In this document: positions 22,633 to 34,253 of the stretch, piece after piece
Layout: every line of letters begins with the position of its first letter
Numbering within the stretch: position 1 is the first letter of the stretch
Source of the DNA: Himantopus leucocephalus
Lineage: Eukaryota; Chordata; Aves; Charadriiformes; Recurvirostridae
Assembly (NCBI GenBank): GCA_003993805.1
Contig: RSEF01000003.1
Coordinates: 110,268,942 to 110,332,941 of the forward strand
Reading direction: 5' to 3'
DNA: 64,000 nt
Notes under the pieces: generated by a model
The model's database searches: none
Seen by the model: only the letters and a program-made list of their open reading frames with translations
Told to the model about the DNA's origin: nothing
Position numbers and translations under genes: made by a program

Positions 22633-25600
22633 CTTAATGCAGTGTTTGGGTTATTCTTTCATACCCGTAGCAGGGATTTCACTGTGGATGCTAACACGAA
22701 TTTCCTCTTATTTATCGCTTACTGACATCAGCTCTCAAACACAGCTGGCTCAAATAACTCTGGTGGAGAATGGACATGCAGTAAAAGTCTCTGCCTTGAA
22801 GAGTTCATGATCAGGAGGAGTAAGAGTTTGCCTAAAGCAGCAGATTAATATGTTGTGTATGCTGGGGTTTGAATTTGCACTGTATTAGCTTCCCCGTGCC
22901 TCTCTCCATGTCGCCTTGTGAGAGGTGCGTGCCTCTGCGCAAGGCAGCTGGCTCCAAAGGAAGTCACGTTTCATCTGTTGTGTACGATGGCCCCATCGCT
23001 GCCCACTGAACTACAGACATCTAATACTGCCGCCGGGGCTGGCCTGTGGCCCTGAGGCCAAGCGGCACAGCTCACGGCCACCAAGACAAGCTCTCTCAAC
23101 CAGCACTATGCAACTGCCTACCCGGCTAGCGCAAAGTGCAGTGCAGGCTTACAGGGAAATAATAGCCAAGCACTGGTTTCTCATGCTTACATTGTGGCAA
23201 GCACAAAGCGTGCAGAAGTTTACAGCACTTTGGGAAAGGAATAACTTAGGGTTCATCCGAAAACACAAGGCAGAGATGCCTGAAGTCACATGCTCAAGCC
23301 TTCAGAGAGTAGTTTCCTCACGCAATCCAATTATTATAAATACAATACTGTGATATCAGATATCATAAAGCATCAGATTATCTTAAAGTTAATGCACAAT
23401 GTTTCTTTAGACTAGACTAGTATTTCTGAGAGGTTTTTTTTTCCTATTTGTTTTGATTCCTATCGTGTTTTTAAGGTGGTTTCAGAAGTTCTTTACTGTA
23501 GCATGAGTCTGGATCTGGCCGTATATATCTTCCATTGATTTATAATTTTTCTACACACTGTTTTTATGTAGAGTTTGATATGATGACACTGTGATTCTGT
23601 ACTTTGCCCTGAAGTGTTGCCATCAAAGAAAAGATAGCAATGGGTCCAATTCTATAAGTGCTTTACATGCAAAACTCGACAGCCTGAACTTTCATTTTTG
23701 CCCTAAAGCAGCATAAACATGCCTTAGAGTGGGATTGAGTAGGATTACTTATATCCATTTGAAGGCATTTTTATACTGCAGGGGTGGTGGGAGAGCCCTA
23801 ACTGTAAATAAAAATGAGGCCTTTTCAGTCAAAATTGCTTTGAATCTCTGCATTCATGTAATAATGGCAATATGCTCTCTTGATACATTGCAAATGTTCC
23901 ATGCCTGCAACACCTATGGCATGGCTCACAGTTGTAATCCTTGCAGAGCCAGGTATAGTGGTGAATGCCAGAAATTCCTTCAGCAGTTTTTCAAAGGGTA
24001 CGTATATCTCTGCACATGGGTCTTTGTGCGTCAGTTTTCGGTATTGAAACAGAGCTTGCGGCACGCAATATTCACACAGGTGGCTCCTATTCCTCTCTGT
24101 GAATAGGCAGAGCATCACCTCTTCTTGCAGTAAGAGAGGTTACACAGGGTTACAGTAAGGTGATAGTAGTGCAGCTGCAGCTATCCTGGAGCAGCGTGCT
24201 TGTCTAAGTTATCCGCTGCAGACAGCAGATGTGAACGACCCATTACCTGCTTCTAGAAATTCCTCATGTGCTGGAGTTTTATTTTCCTTTTGAAAGACTT
24301 ATTCCAAAAATTCTGTCTGTTTTGAATTTCTTTAATGATCTTTTTCATTCTCATGCAAGGCGAATAAGTTTTGAATACATTTTGATTTACGTATTAATAT
24401 CTTATCAGGGGAAGCATTTCTGATGCAATACAACATAAGAAAGTAACACAAGACGAATGTTCAGCTTCTGCACAAAATGGGTCTAGTTTTCCAGGTTCTT
24501 GCACCTCAAGTTGGTGATTAGGCAAGTACAAAGCAAGTGTAAATGTCCACCGCTACAGTAGGTGATGGATGAGAGAGAGCGGCCTTACTTTAATATGCTT
24601 TTATACTACCTGCTATATTAGAACGATCTTAAAGAAAATGTAGTTTCAAGTCCTTTACATTGCCAGACAGTAAATAAGAGTGAAATCCCTGAGATTTGAA
24701 CTCATATGGCTCAGGTGTAAATGATTACTCCAGAGCTATGTGAGCAGAGGCAGCCCATGCTGAGAGGGCACGAGAGGCTTGACGTGTGCACATACATCTT
24801 CTGTGGGTGCAGTCTGAAAGCAGCAGAAAATGTTCCACTTTCCATACCTGCAAGCCAGAACTTGATGACACAACGATGCTCAGGAGAGGCAGTGTGACTT
24901 AGCTGTTAAAGTGGGTTAGTTAAGGATAATTGAAAGGCTTCAGGAACCTATTCAAAAGGAAAGGACCTCAATTATATTTATTTTACTTTGCTTCCTAAAA
25001 GAACAAAAGCTACTAAAGTTTCAGCTTGTGCATGCACTTAAGATATTGCAAATGTAAAGTAAGATGTATTAATTTAAACCACTGTTACTGTGAACGAAGC
25101 TAATGCATTTTATGTCACACTCAGTACAGAGTTTAAAGAATCCAGTCATTAACAGGTTTTGGCTGATGGGCAGAGGGTGGCTTGGTGTGGTGCGCTGTGC
25201 ATTGGAACCATGAAACTGCCTCCCACTAACAGTGACCTCCACTCTTAAGAATAATTTTAAATTTTGGTGAGAAAGAATAAGTGAAAACAAACCAAAAGAA
25301 AAAACAAAGCCCAACTGACTGAAAACTCCTGGAGCAGACCAAGAGAAAGCTGATTCCTACATATGTGCTGTTCCATGATATGTCTAAGCAAAATACAGTG
25401 GAACAAAACCTCTTTGAAGCTCTTGATGTGTTCAGCGTTTGCTGAGGTGTGTTGCTTTGCACCTGCATTTCTGAAATAAGATGTATTTTGAAGAGGGGCA
25501 GGGTTGATTTTGGAAGGTGAGACGGCTCACTTTGTTGTGTGAGTCAAGTGCAACGGCAGCACACCACAGATGTCTGCCACATGTTGCGCACATTTTAATA

Positions 25601-26098
25601 CTCGGTAGCAAACATTCTTATTATACGAGAGCAAGAAGAATAAGGTTCATTTCATGAAAGCAGGTGAAGTAAACCCCATTGAGATGTATGTCATATGGAG
25701 TGCATAATGGATGATGGTCCAGATACATCCAAAAAAGAAACGTGCTTTGCGTGCAGATGAGATAGGGAAGCTTGTGGTAAATTCTGCCCTTTGTCTATGA
25801 GGGTTTGGCTCTGGACAGGGATTTCTTGTCATGCATTTCTGCCAAATATGTTAGTATTTAACCCATACGTATTACCATATATGGGTATCTACTTAAGCAC
25901 TTTTGTGTTTACCATGTGCGTATTTTTTTCCTTTTCATTCTCGCAGAACTGCTTAGTTAAAAATTCAGCTGGCCTAATGATTGTTAAGTTTTCATTAACT
26001 AAAGAGAAAACACGCACTTTTACTTTAGAAGAAGTAGAACACATGGAAGAAAGAAAAAAAAATCAAACAAGTGGAGATTCTCAATGGGAGAACATTGT
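22633..26098. other. Non-coding DNA with one weakly CpG-enriched patch
   Basis: A modestly GC- and CpG-richer patch lies at about 22910-23160 and carries a 142-codon frame (22925-23353). The encoded sequence is not recognised, and its end overlaps a stretch (about 23210-23320) that vaguely resembles antisense MIR. A hairpin-type relic sits at 23641-23715. The remaining frames, including 23729-24106, overlap open frames on the other strand and are probably chance. Confidence 0.45.
23641..23715. repeat. Possible ancient hairpin-type repeat fragment
   Basis: GGGTCCAATTCTATAAGTGC followed by TGCAAAACTCGACAG and then TTTTGCCCTAAAGCAG resembles the 'GGTCCAATTCTGC...CAAAACTCCCATTGA...TTTTGCCT' pattern of the dispersed amniote repeat class seen elsewhere in the window. 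The similarity is weak. Confidence 0.3.
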
Positions 26099-26188
26099 AA
26101 CCAAATTCTGCCCTCAAAAATGTATTCAGCTACCAGAACCTTTATGAGGGAAGTTGCATGGGTAACTGCACGAGCTGGATTTTCATCC
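26099..26188. repeat. Ancient hairpin-type amniote repeat
   Basis: AACCAAATTCTGCCCTCA at the left and GAAGTTGCATGGGTAACTG plus GAGCTGGATTTTC at the right are the two arms of a decayed inverted repeat. Better preserved members have the form CCAAATTCTGCCCTCAGTTAC...GTTGCATGGGTGTAACTGAG. It belongs to the same class as 3708-3808. Confidence 0.5.
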
Positions 26189-29100
26189 ACTGGGAAGTAC
26201 GGTTCCATTTTACAATGGCCATTTCAGATGGAAGCTGCAGTCCAAGACAAAAGACCTAAATAAAATGTCGTCTGTTTGTCCAGGTCTAACTTTCCGTGGG
26301 ATCTTATTCCAGTGTAATTGTCATAATGGTAGTTACAGCAGTTAGTAGACACAGGTCCCTCTTATAAGATGGGGTTTCAATTCTTAATAACTCTGACTGA
26401 ATTCAGATGACAGGGGTCAGGAAATAAAACGTAGGCTTTTACCAGAATGCTAATGCGTCAAAGCAGGCTGCTTATTTAGGTGCCTAAATATGGATTTACT
26501 GCCTAATGTTTGTGTTTTACATTAGATTTGCATGAGTAACATCTGAAGCCTTACATTCTTGGCCTGAACAAATGAGTAATGTTTCTTTAAGGAAAAAAAT
26601 AAACAAAGCCAAAAAATCTAAAAACCCCAGAGCCTTCATTAGGTTTTGTGCTAACCAACATTCCTATGTTTTATACTCAAACCAACATATTAACATGAAA
26701 CAATCATTCCAGATGGAACAAAATATCACTTCTAGGGTCAGGAAAGGGGTACATAAAATTCTGGCAAATTAGAAGGAGAAATCTACAGGGGCTAAAAAGC
26801 TCATTAATATATGCTTTAATCCCCTTGTGGATCGTTGTGGTTTGGACCTGCAGAAACTGAAATGAGAAAATGCTACCATAAGCTGACCAGTTTTAGTGCT
26901 GAAAGGCAGTATCAAAAATGTTCCTCGGGCTTCCAGGGAAAGGCCTTGAATGGATATGTCTATACGTTCTACTGAACAGCTGACTGAGTAGACGCCTACC
27001 CTAAATTAACATGTCTCAGATTATGGTGTGAACTTCAATAGAAAACGTGTACCTAGCCAAAAGCCAGCATAATTCAGAAAGTATAAGACTTTATATGCAT
27101 CATATTTTTAAAGCTGTTTTTTGTTGAGGAGCAACAACAACAACAAAAACCCCAACCATTGAACATTTTAGTTTTGCCTTGGGGATAGAATTTCAAGAAA
27201 CTACAGCTTATGCCATGCTTTAGCTAATCTACCTAAATACAGCATCTGTAACTCCTTTATGTGGTATTTAGTATTTTGACAAGAAAATTTTACTGGTTCT
27301 CTGTCCCAAAACATTACCAGACTATGCTAGTACATGCTCTAAATTTGAGTTTTAAAAGTAGAATCAGATGCTTCTTCATTTTACATATTTAGCCTGATAA
27401 TATCAGCACACAAGTCTCATCTCCTTTTACTGTCCTTCCTTCCTGCTATGGGTTTGGTGGTTTGCAGCTTCAGGAGCCACGTCAAGGGGGACTGACTCAT
27501 AGAAAGAGAGGGAACATCTTTTAACCATCTTCAGCTACACCACCTGACTCTTGACACATTTTGCTGGGACCCAGATATTAGTTATCTCCAGGGTGAGAAA
27601 TGAAACTCATTTCATGTGAGCACTGATATGAACTTGACCAAAAAACAAGAGTTGAGGTCTTCGCACAAACCCGCAAAGTCAAGCACGATGGTGGTACTGT
27701 ATGAATTTTACCAGCTGGCTGTCTACTAGCAAACTGAATGTCCCTGGCCAGGACCTGCAGGGATTTGAGGGTGCTATTTGAAAGGCTACTCGTCTATTGC
27801 ATACCTTCCAAAGCAAAATGTGATTTACAGCTGGCTCAGGATGGGCCTCTTGGATCCAAACATCTTACTGGAGGAAGTACTTACTTACACATAAACTACT
27901 ACTACTTTCCTTCTGTTCCTTCTGTATCTCTCTTACCTACATATACAACATTTGCATGTGTGTTACTTGTACAGTACATATAACTGTTGATTACTTCAAG
28001 ATATTGGATCAACAGAAGCTCAGCAAAGAGTGAGGGAATTCTTTTAGCCAGGAACCTGAAACATTTCTGAAATGTTTCCTAAACATTAACAGGAACCAGG
28101 AGGTATTTTGATAGACTTATAAATTTAAACTCATTTATAACAAATACTGTATTTATTGGTTTATTATGCCAGCAGGAATAACATATTATATTATAAAATC
28201 AAAGGCCAACATAGTTCAGATATCTTCAGCTATAATTAAGACTTCCATGTATTTTACAAGATTCGAGAGAGAGGAATACTGTAAAATCTATAGACCTTAT
28301 TCATTAAAAAAACTGCTTATGTAATCAATTCACATTTTTTAATATGTTTTATGGGCATCCTGAAATATCTGCATTTAATACATATTGGATGATTTCAGCT
28401 ATATTTATAATGTTTATGGCTGTAGATGTAAAAATATAGATGAGATATGGCTGCTAAAAGGTAGATCTGTTTTTATACTTGTTATTATTTATTATGTATA
28501 TCACAGTAGCACCCAAACGGTATGCACATGTTTAATGTCACCCCATGCTGACAGCAAGTTCTCTCCTAGATTTGCAGCTGAGCATACACCGGATTGGTGC
28601 TCTGGTCTGCGTACAATGGTGGGAGAAAATCTGTGAAATAAACCAGGGGTTTCTCAGAGTGAGTTTGTTTGAGAACTGCCCTCAAAAGCAGCACAGCAGC
28701 AGCTCCTGGTCTCCTGGCTTCTGACTCCTATGTCCTCTTTATGTTCCCCAAACAAGGACTCCAGTCCCGTGCCCCTAACCTGGCTGATCTTTCTGTCAAG
28801 TCCGTTTAAGCCTCTAGCCCACATATATTCCTTCATTTAGCTCTATGCACCTACCGTGACAAACTGCCCTAGGATGCTAACACCCTCCTGGCGGACAGGC
28901 CAGCGCTGCCATCCCTGTCCCAGGCACCTCGCCTTATTCTGCCACACACCTGCGCTGATGTTGGTCTGAGAAGAGCAGTTCAGTCTTCAAAATGGTGCAC
29001 CAGTGCCAGCAGCTTTAGTGAGTCAGCTGCAGTTTTGCTTACATGCAAGGCAGTGGCAGTCACAGCTCCTTACCCTGCAGGGTTACACTTTCTCATAGGA

Positions 29101-30840
29101 TCGGTGAGGCACTTCTAACACTCTCCTTATAAGATATTACACATGGGAAGAACTGAATGCTAGCACTGGCAAAACAGTTTTAAAGGTCCACATACTGTGA
29201 TTCACGAACTACTTGTATGAATAATTTAGTTAAAATTAGCATCATTACTGTTATTAAAGTGAATGGTCTCTGAGGTGCTAACTATGGTCCTAATTTTGCA
29301 AGATTTCTGTGCCACTAGCATCCCAAACTTGTCTGATACTCCACTAATGTTATGGAGTGTAGCCATGTATTTGGTAAAAAGGCATCTGGAGTAGAAGAGG
29401 GGTGGGGAAGCATGCTCAGAAAGCCACCTACCTCATGTCCAGGCAAGCCTAGAGATTTTCTAATCCATTACACCACTTAGTGGTTTTCTTGCTTTAAACT
29501 GAGTGGTGTCATCTCCACAGCTCAATTGAGAGGGCGGCCTCCAGTCACGCCTGGGAGGTGCCTGTAGATTTGCTGCCTGTATCTGTAATTAATTTGTTCT
29601 GGAGGAGCGTCTTAAAATAACTTGTAGGCATTCCCACAGGAACTTCAAGTTGAAAATACATGAAGGATTGGGCAGGATCAGATTCGGAGTGATGCATTTT
29701 TCACACTTGTGATCAGTTTTTGATGCGGAATACTGTAGTGCACAGTTTTACTGCAGAATTTTTCTCTAACAATCAGCCTTAGTGCTAAACATCTAAAGCA
29801 GGATGATGCAAAGAGCAAACTACCACATAGTTCACTGCAATAGGGGAAGATTTATTTATCCAGAGAGATTTCAAGTGGACATTTAGATACTGCCACTGTG
29901 GCAGATGAATTAGCATGGGAAAGTGCTGCTGATTCTTCTTTCCAATAGACCTAGTGCATTACCAGAACACCACGGGCTGGAAAAAATTATAATCTACAAA
30001 TGGAAAATTGAAATATACTGAAATCTAACCAGGGAGTCGGAGGAACATGTCTCCTGGAATGGCTCCTGTGTTGGCAGAAGTGACTGGGCAGTGATCCCAG
30101 AGCGTATTAATCTCCAGTCATGAAGCTAGCACAGGAAGGTCATTTAGTTATTAGGAAAATAAAACAGGTTTTATAAACTGAAGTTTGGTGATCATGAAAG
30201 GATTACACTCCTACCAGTTTTGCTCAGGACCGTCCACTGGCTATGGTTAGGGCAGCAGGACAGCCTGCTGCAGGGCTAGGGATTGTCCCTGACCTGGGAT
30301 AGCATGGCTTGCAACCACACAGTTTGGCTTTCTGTCTTCTCCCAAATAAGGTAGTCTCCAAATGTTGCCAAAATTTATGTCTGAGTGGCATCTGGCGGGA
30401 CCTACATCTATGACAGAGAGGGTGTTAACAGTTCAAAAGTACAGGCAATTGTTCACTGCTTTAGCTAGCACCTTCTCCCCATTTTATTTGCTAATACAGA
30501 CATCACCCATATATCTTGCAGCAGCAGGAGCATCCTAGGACATGATTACTAGAGAGGAAAGTTTGAATCTCAGCAAGCTAAAGTAAGGATAGGGTACAAG
30601 ATTGAGATACTTACCACCAAATTTTAGCAATTTATATGTTGGATGACTACCTTTAAATTACTTACCCTAGGTTCTGTTCATGGATTGAAACAAGAGCTTT
30701 CACAGGCAAGCCACCTCAAGCCTAGCTAGATGTTTGGGCTAGGTCAGATGAATAACCCTTTAGAGATGCTTGTTTCTCCCCGCTGACTAAGAGGAGAGCC
30801 TGCAATGACACAAGCTCAACACATCCAACTTTCAGATCAT
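26189..30840. other. Unique AT-rich non-coding DNA
   Basis: Contents: a TTTAGGTGCCTAAATATGGA relic (26474-26511), a short CAA microsatellite (27132-27146), an AT-rich block (about 28100-28520) and a possible hairpin relic with GGTCCTAATTTTGCAAGAT near 29285-29305. The open frames (26572-26772, 27738-27983, 28385-28636) are short and unrecognised. No gene is seen. Confidence 0.5.
26474..26511. repeat. Relic with TAGGTGCCTAAATA word
   Basis: TTTAGGTGCCTAAATATGGA followed by TTACTGCCTAATG resembles the 'TTAGGTGCCTAAATATGGATTTAGG' word that recurs in old sauropsid repeats. It is very short and is listed as a possible member of the dispersed hairpin class. Confidence 0.35.
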
Positions 30841-31521
30841 GGGATCATTCAGACCAGAGAGTATCTCAGCCGGTCTCTGGTCCAGCCTCCTGACTGCAGG
30901 ATAAGCTGTGAGGTCAGATCAGACTGCTCAGGGCTTTATCTAGTCAGGTTTGGAAAACCTACAATAATGGAGACTGCATAACTTCTCTGGGCAACCTGTT
31001 CCAAAACTATCTGTCCTAATAGTGAAAAGGTTTTCCCCTATACAAAGTCAGAACCTTTTCTGTTTCAATTTATGTAATTTGTCAGTATGGTATCCTGTGC
31101 CATGCACCACCTTGGAAATCCTGCCTCCATCTTTCTGGTAGTCTCTTTGTAGATGCTGGCAGGCTGCTGCTAGGTCCTCTTGAAGCTGCCTCTTCTCTAG
31201 GCTGAACAGGGTGAGCTCCCCCAGCTTCTTAGAGGGCAAGTCCTCCAATCATTTTGGTTGCTCTTTGCCAAACTCACTTGTTTATTGATATGTTTCTTGT
31301 AGTGGGGAGTCCAAAACTGGACACAATATCTGGATGTGATCTAATAAGTGCTGAGTAAAGGGGAAAGTCACTTTCACTGATCTCTTGGCTGTGGTCCTGT
31401 TCATACAGCCATGGTGCTGCCAGGGTGCACCTCTGGATCATGACCAGCTTGTGCCCTGCAGGACCCCTGGGCCTTTTCGGCAGACCTGCTTCAGCCAGGC
31501 AGTGTCCAGCCTGTACCTTTG
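30841..31521 (-). mobile_element. CR1 LINE 3' fragment (about 680 bp)
   Basis: The + strand reads as the reverse complement of a CR1 3' half. It has GGGATCATTCAGACCAG near the terminus, then ACTTCTCTGGGCAACCTGTT (about 30982-31001), the CTTCTCTAGGCTGAACAGGG block (about 31191-31210), TTCTTGTAGTGGGGAGTCCA (about 31292) and GTTCATACAGCCATGGTGCT (about 31399). These are landmark CR1 segments in the expected order and spacing. The copy is 5'-truncated near 31521. It is less decayed than the copy at 17.3 kb but has lost its 3' octamer repeats. Part of ORF2 is still readable (separate entry). Confidence 0.9.
31048..31248 (-). pseudogene. CR1 ORF2 C-terminal remnant
   Basis: A 66-codon frame, still free of internal stops, encodes LFSLEKRQLQEDL around residues 14-26, ending in HKLKQKRF. 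This matches the C-terminal region of CR1 ORF2, where family members read LFSLEKRRLRGDL and later KLKxxxF. Intact ORF2 encodes an endonuclease and a reverse transcriptase that copy the LINE RNA at the target site. Only the tail beyond the reverse transcriptase is left here, so it has no activity. Both ends run into decayed CR1 sequence. Confidence 0.8.
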
Positions 31522-33349
31522 TAAGAGGTTAATGTGCAAACTAAAGGATTAATCCATCAGAAATCCTTCCAGGAGGTATCTGAACCCCTGTGGTAAATTT
31601 CACTCTTCTAATTCCAGCTGTAGTTTAAAGGAGTCACCCTCACCACAGTTCAATTAGCAAACATATAGGTGGCAACAGTCAGAGAAGGTTCTGGATGAGA
31701 AGAAGATATAAAGGAATATCCTGATGAATTACAATAAAACGTGAGATTTAAGATATGTCCTTGTGTATAATGCTTCCCAACTAACTAGCTTAAGCAATTT
31801 CCAGGTTAAAGGTGCTGTTGTTTAGGATTTCTCTTCTCCACCTCTTAGTTCTTGCTGGAGACCAGGTATTGTATAGGAAACAGAAGTGCCTAACTGAAGG
31901 CTAAAAATTCATCATGATAATAACATCTACTACTTGGTCTCCCCTGACCTACAGCAGATTCATTGCAGCAGCAAGGGGGCACAGTGATGATTTCCACATG
32001 AGACTGAACCTTGCAGGTGACCTCACCAACATTCACTGTTGCCTAGAGAAGTCTGAAATTATGTCTGAAATGTTCTTCAGTGCTTCTGTACTCTTCTGTC
32101 TACATCCTTCTGTACTACCAGCACAATTAGGAAGTGTTAAGGATCAGGCGTGTTACATGCAACATGCCTTTGGCTGGGAAGACAGAAATGAGGAGACCAG
32201 GAATTGTCTGAAGGCATTTCTGGGCCGGTGGCTGGGGAAGGACAGGAAGGTTCCTCCCTTCCAACACTCTGAGAAGCACATCGTGCAAATCAAGAAAACC
32301 TTGAGAATTGCTAGGAGGCACCAGTGGGTGCTCTAGAACTGCTCTGGGAGCTCCAGAGCCAGCTTCAGCAGCTGACTGTACTGCCTACTGCACCAGGGAG
32401 CAGTGCCTCACCCAGACACCCACTTGCACACTGGCTCCCTACAGCTCCTCCAGCCATTGGCCTTACGACATAATTATGATTATGTGTGTGGCTTTTTTTA
32501 ACTAGTTCAGACTGAAACAATGTTAGGTGCATGCCGCAGCCCATCAGCAAGGTGCTTTTGCAGCACTGGACTGAAAATATGTGCTGAATGTCTGAGGTAT
32601 GTGTGGGGGCTGATGGTGGTGGTTGAGGACAATGCTGAACAATACCAGGGAGCAGAAGGAGCCAAATCTCATGCAGTGTTGTTCTCAGTGCCAACTGGAA
32701 CAAGGCTTTCGGCGCAAGCTAATTTATGAACTGTCCCCAGGCACTGTTTGAGGAGTTGGGGACTGACAGCAGGCCTACTGCACCTAACTTCACTCATTGG
32801 CCTTCTTCATTTAGCAGTGTAGACACAAGCTAACATCATGACTCTATAGTAAATGAACCAGTGCCAACACGGGGAACAAAACACAACCACATAACTTAAA
32901 TTTTTGGAAAGGTCTTCGTGGTACTGTACTCAGATGAGTACTGTACCTGCTCTGAAGGTTGCCCTCAGATTGCCAAGCTGGACCCCAAAAGCCAGGGTAG
33001 GGCAATCATCAAAGCAAGGAATGCTGCCTCTCCCCTCCGTCCTTGATTTAGACTCACACATCAGAGAGAGTTGAAAAAAAAAGATGAGAAAGGAAAAAAA
33101 TATTGTTTTCACTAGATCTGTGTTTTCATTTGCTTCATATTTTAGGAGCCATCAGACAAAAGGGCAAGAGAGGAAGCTACAAATCCTTTTCAAAAGGCAG
33201 AGAAAAGAAATGAACAGCAACAGCAAAAAAAAAAAGAAACCCAAAAGGTAGTTTTGAAATAAATCCTTAACTTCCAAGCTGTAGAGCCAGGCCTTGGATA
33301 TTGCTAATGAACCATTAGCCCTGCCTTAATCACAACATCTCTTTCTTTT
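31522..33349. other. Unique non-coding DNA
   Basis: Overlapping open frames lie at 31914-32336 (140 codons, +), 32365-32703 (-) and others. None shows a recognisable domain, and they overlap each other in opposite directions. Short A-rich runs occur at 33075-33100 and 33223-33235. No exon is supported. Confidence 0.5.
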
Positions 33350-33523
33350 GTTCTCACACCCCACTGCTCTTTCGCAGCCGGAGACACTTGGATTTTCAGA
33401 AGTGACAGCGCTCCTCGTGAGCATAGTTCACGCTGGTTATAATGGACACATCTGCGCTTACAATGTTTGTCCGTCATATCCACTGTTTGCTTTTAGCAGC
33501 ACGAGGGAGAGTGCGTGGCAGCC

Positions 33524-33543
33524 TGTGTGTGCGTGCGTGTGTG
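33524..33543. repeat. GT/GC alternating tract
   Basis: A short purine-pyrimidine alternating stretch of TGTG and TGCG units lies inside the CpG-rich patch. Such DNA can adopt left-handed Z conformation. A similar tract lies at 38216-38238. Confidence 0.6.
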
Positions 33544-33961
33544 GGAGCAGCAGCGAGAACGCAGAAACTACTTAAAACCCTGCTAGGCCGCTCTGTTTCT
33601 CAATACTGTATTTATTGCCACTCACTTTGTAGTCAGATGAATGGAGTATTTTTTTTTTTAAAGGAATTTTTACTCCCAATTGTTTTTACTACAACATAAA
33701 TTTGCTGACTCTTTATTAGACAGTAAGAACTCGGGCAACTCTTTGTGAGACTTGATCTTCTATTGAAATATGTACAGCTTTGCCCTGGAAGTAGGCTTTT
33801 CGGCTGAATAACAAAAGCTTACGGACAAAAGTTCCCCTTACAGCCACAGCACTGGTTTGCTCGGCACAAGCCTTCCTCCGCCACTGCTCCTCAAATCAGC
33901 CCCCCGTGGCGGTGTCGGTGCCAGTGAACGAAACAGGGCCAGGGCACTTGTGTGCAATTGC

Positions 33962-34010
33962 TGTGAAATTGTGAGCACGGTCCCTGGCACGGTTTTGGCC
34001 CCGGCCCACA
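33962..34010 (+). repeat. Unnamed dispersed element, copy A
   Basis: GAAATTGTGAGCACGGTCCC continuing into TGGCACGGTTTTGGCCCCGG matches copies B (48791-48836) and C (55191-55240) at about 36 of 45 bases counted by eye against C. Copy A keeps CpG at several positions where B and C have TG or CA, as expected if A is less methylated or younger. Element class is unknown. A fragment of an LTR or a SINE head is possible. Confidence 0.5.
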
Positions 34011-34185
34011 AGCAGAGCCCAGCACCGTGTTGGGCAAGGTCTGGGGAACTGCCTGCGCGATCTGGCTGCAGCGACCCTGACGTGGCGAGGGTGCGAGCCG
34101 TGCCATCTCCTCTGGCCCACAGCCAGAGACCGGACCGGGTCCTTGCCTGTGTTATTTACTTGGGGAGATGTAATCACAGCATCTG

Positions 34186-34252
34186 CCTTTTTTTTTTTCA
34201 TTTTTCCTTTTCCTTTTTTTCTTTTTCTTCCTTTTTTTTTTTTGTTTTTCCT
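34186..34252 (+). repeat. T-rich polypyrimidine tract
   Basis: About 65 bases of almost pure T with scattered C end in TTTTTCCTAG at 34244-34253. The end mimics a 3' splice site, but the following sequence begins TAACTGCTTAG with stops in reading frames, and no donor follows. It is read as low-complexity sequence. Confidence 0.75.
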
Positions 34253-34253
34253 A

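Larger units (their letters stand above)
33350..34150. promoter_or_regulatory. Second, weaker CpG-rich patch
   Basis: CpG becomes frequent again in two sub-blocks, 33370-33600 and 33840-34140, separated and flanked by AT-rich DNA. The first contains a GTGTGTGCGTGCGTGTGTG tract and GCAGCAGCGAGAACGCAG. The second includes copy A of the unnamed dispersed element (33962-34010). This could be an alternative promoter, an enhancer-associated orphan CpG island, or a GC-rich old insertion. No TATA or clear exon was found. The reading frame at 33857-34402 is unrecognised and runs into the T-rich tract. Confidence 0.4.

Noticed and set aside
22925..23353. 142-codon + strand frame in a GC-richer patch
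   Set aside because: No family resemblance; its 3' part overlaps a possible antisense SINE relic. Length is within chance expectation for the local GC content.
31914..32336. 140-codon + strand frame
   Set aside because: Unrecognised and overlapped by minus-strand frames; no splice sites or conserved motifs visible.
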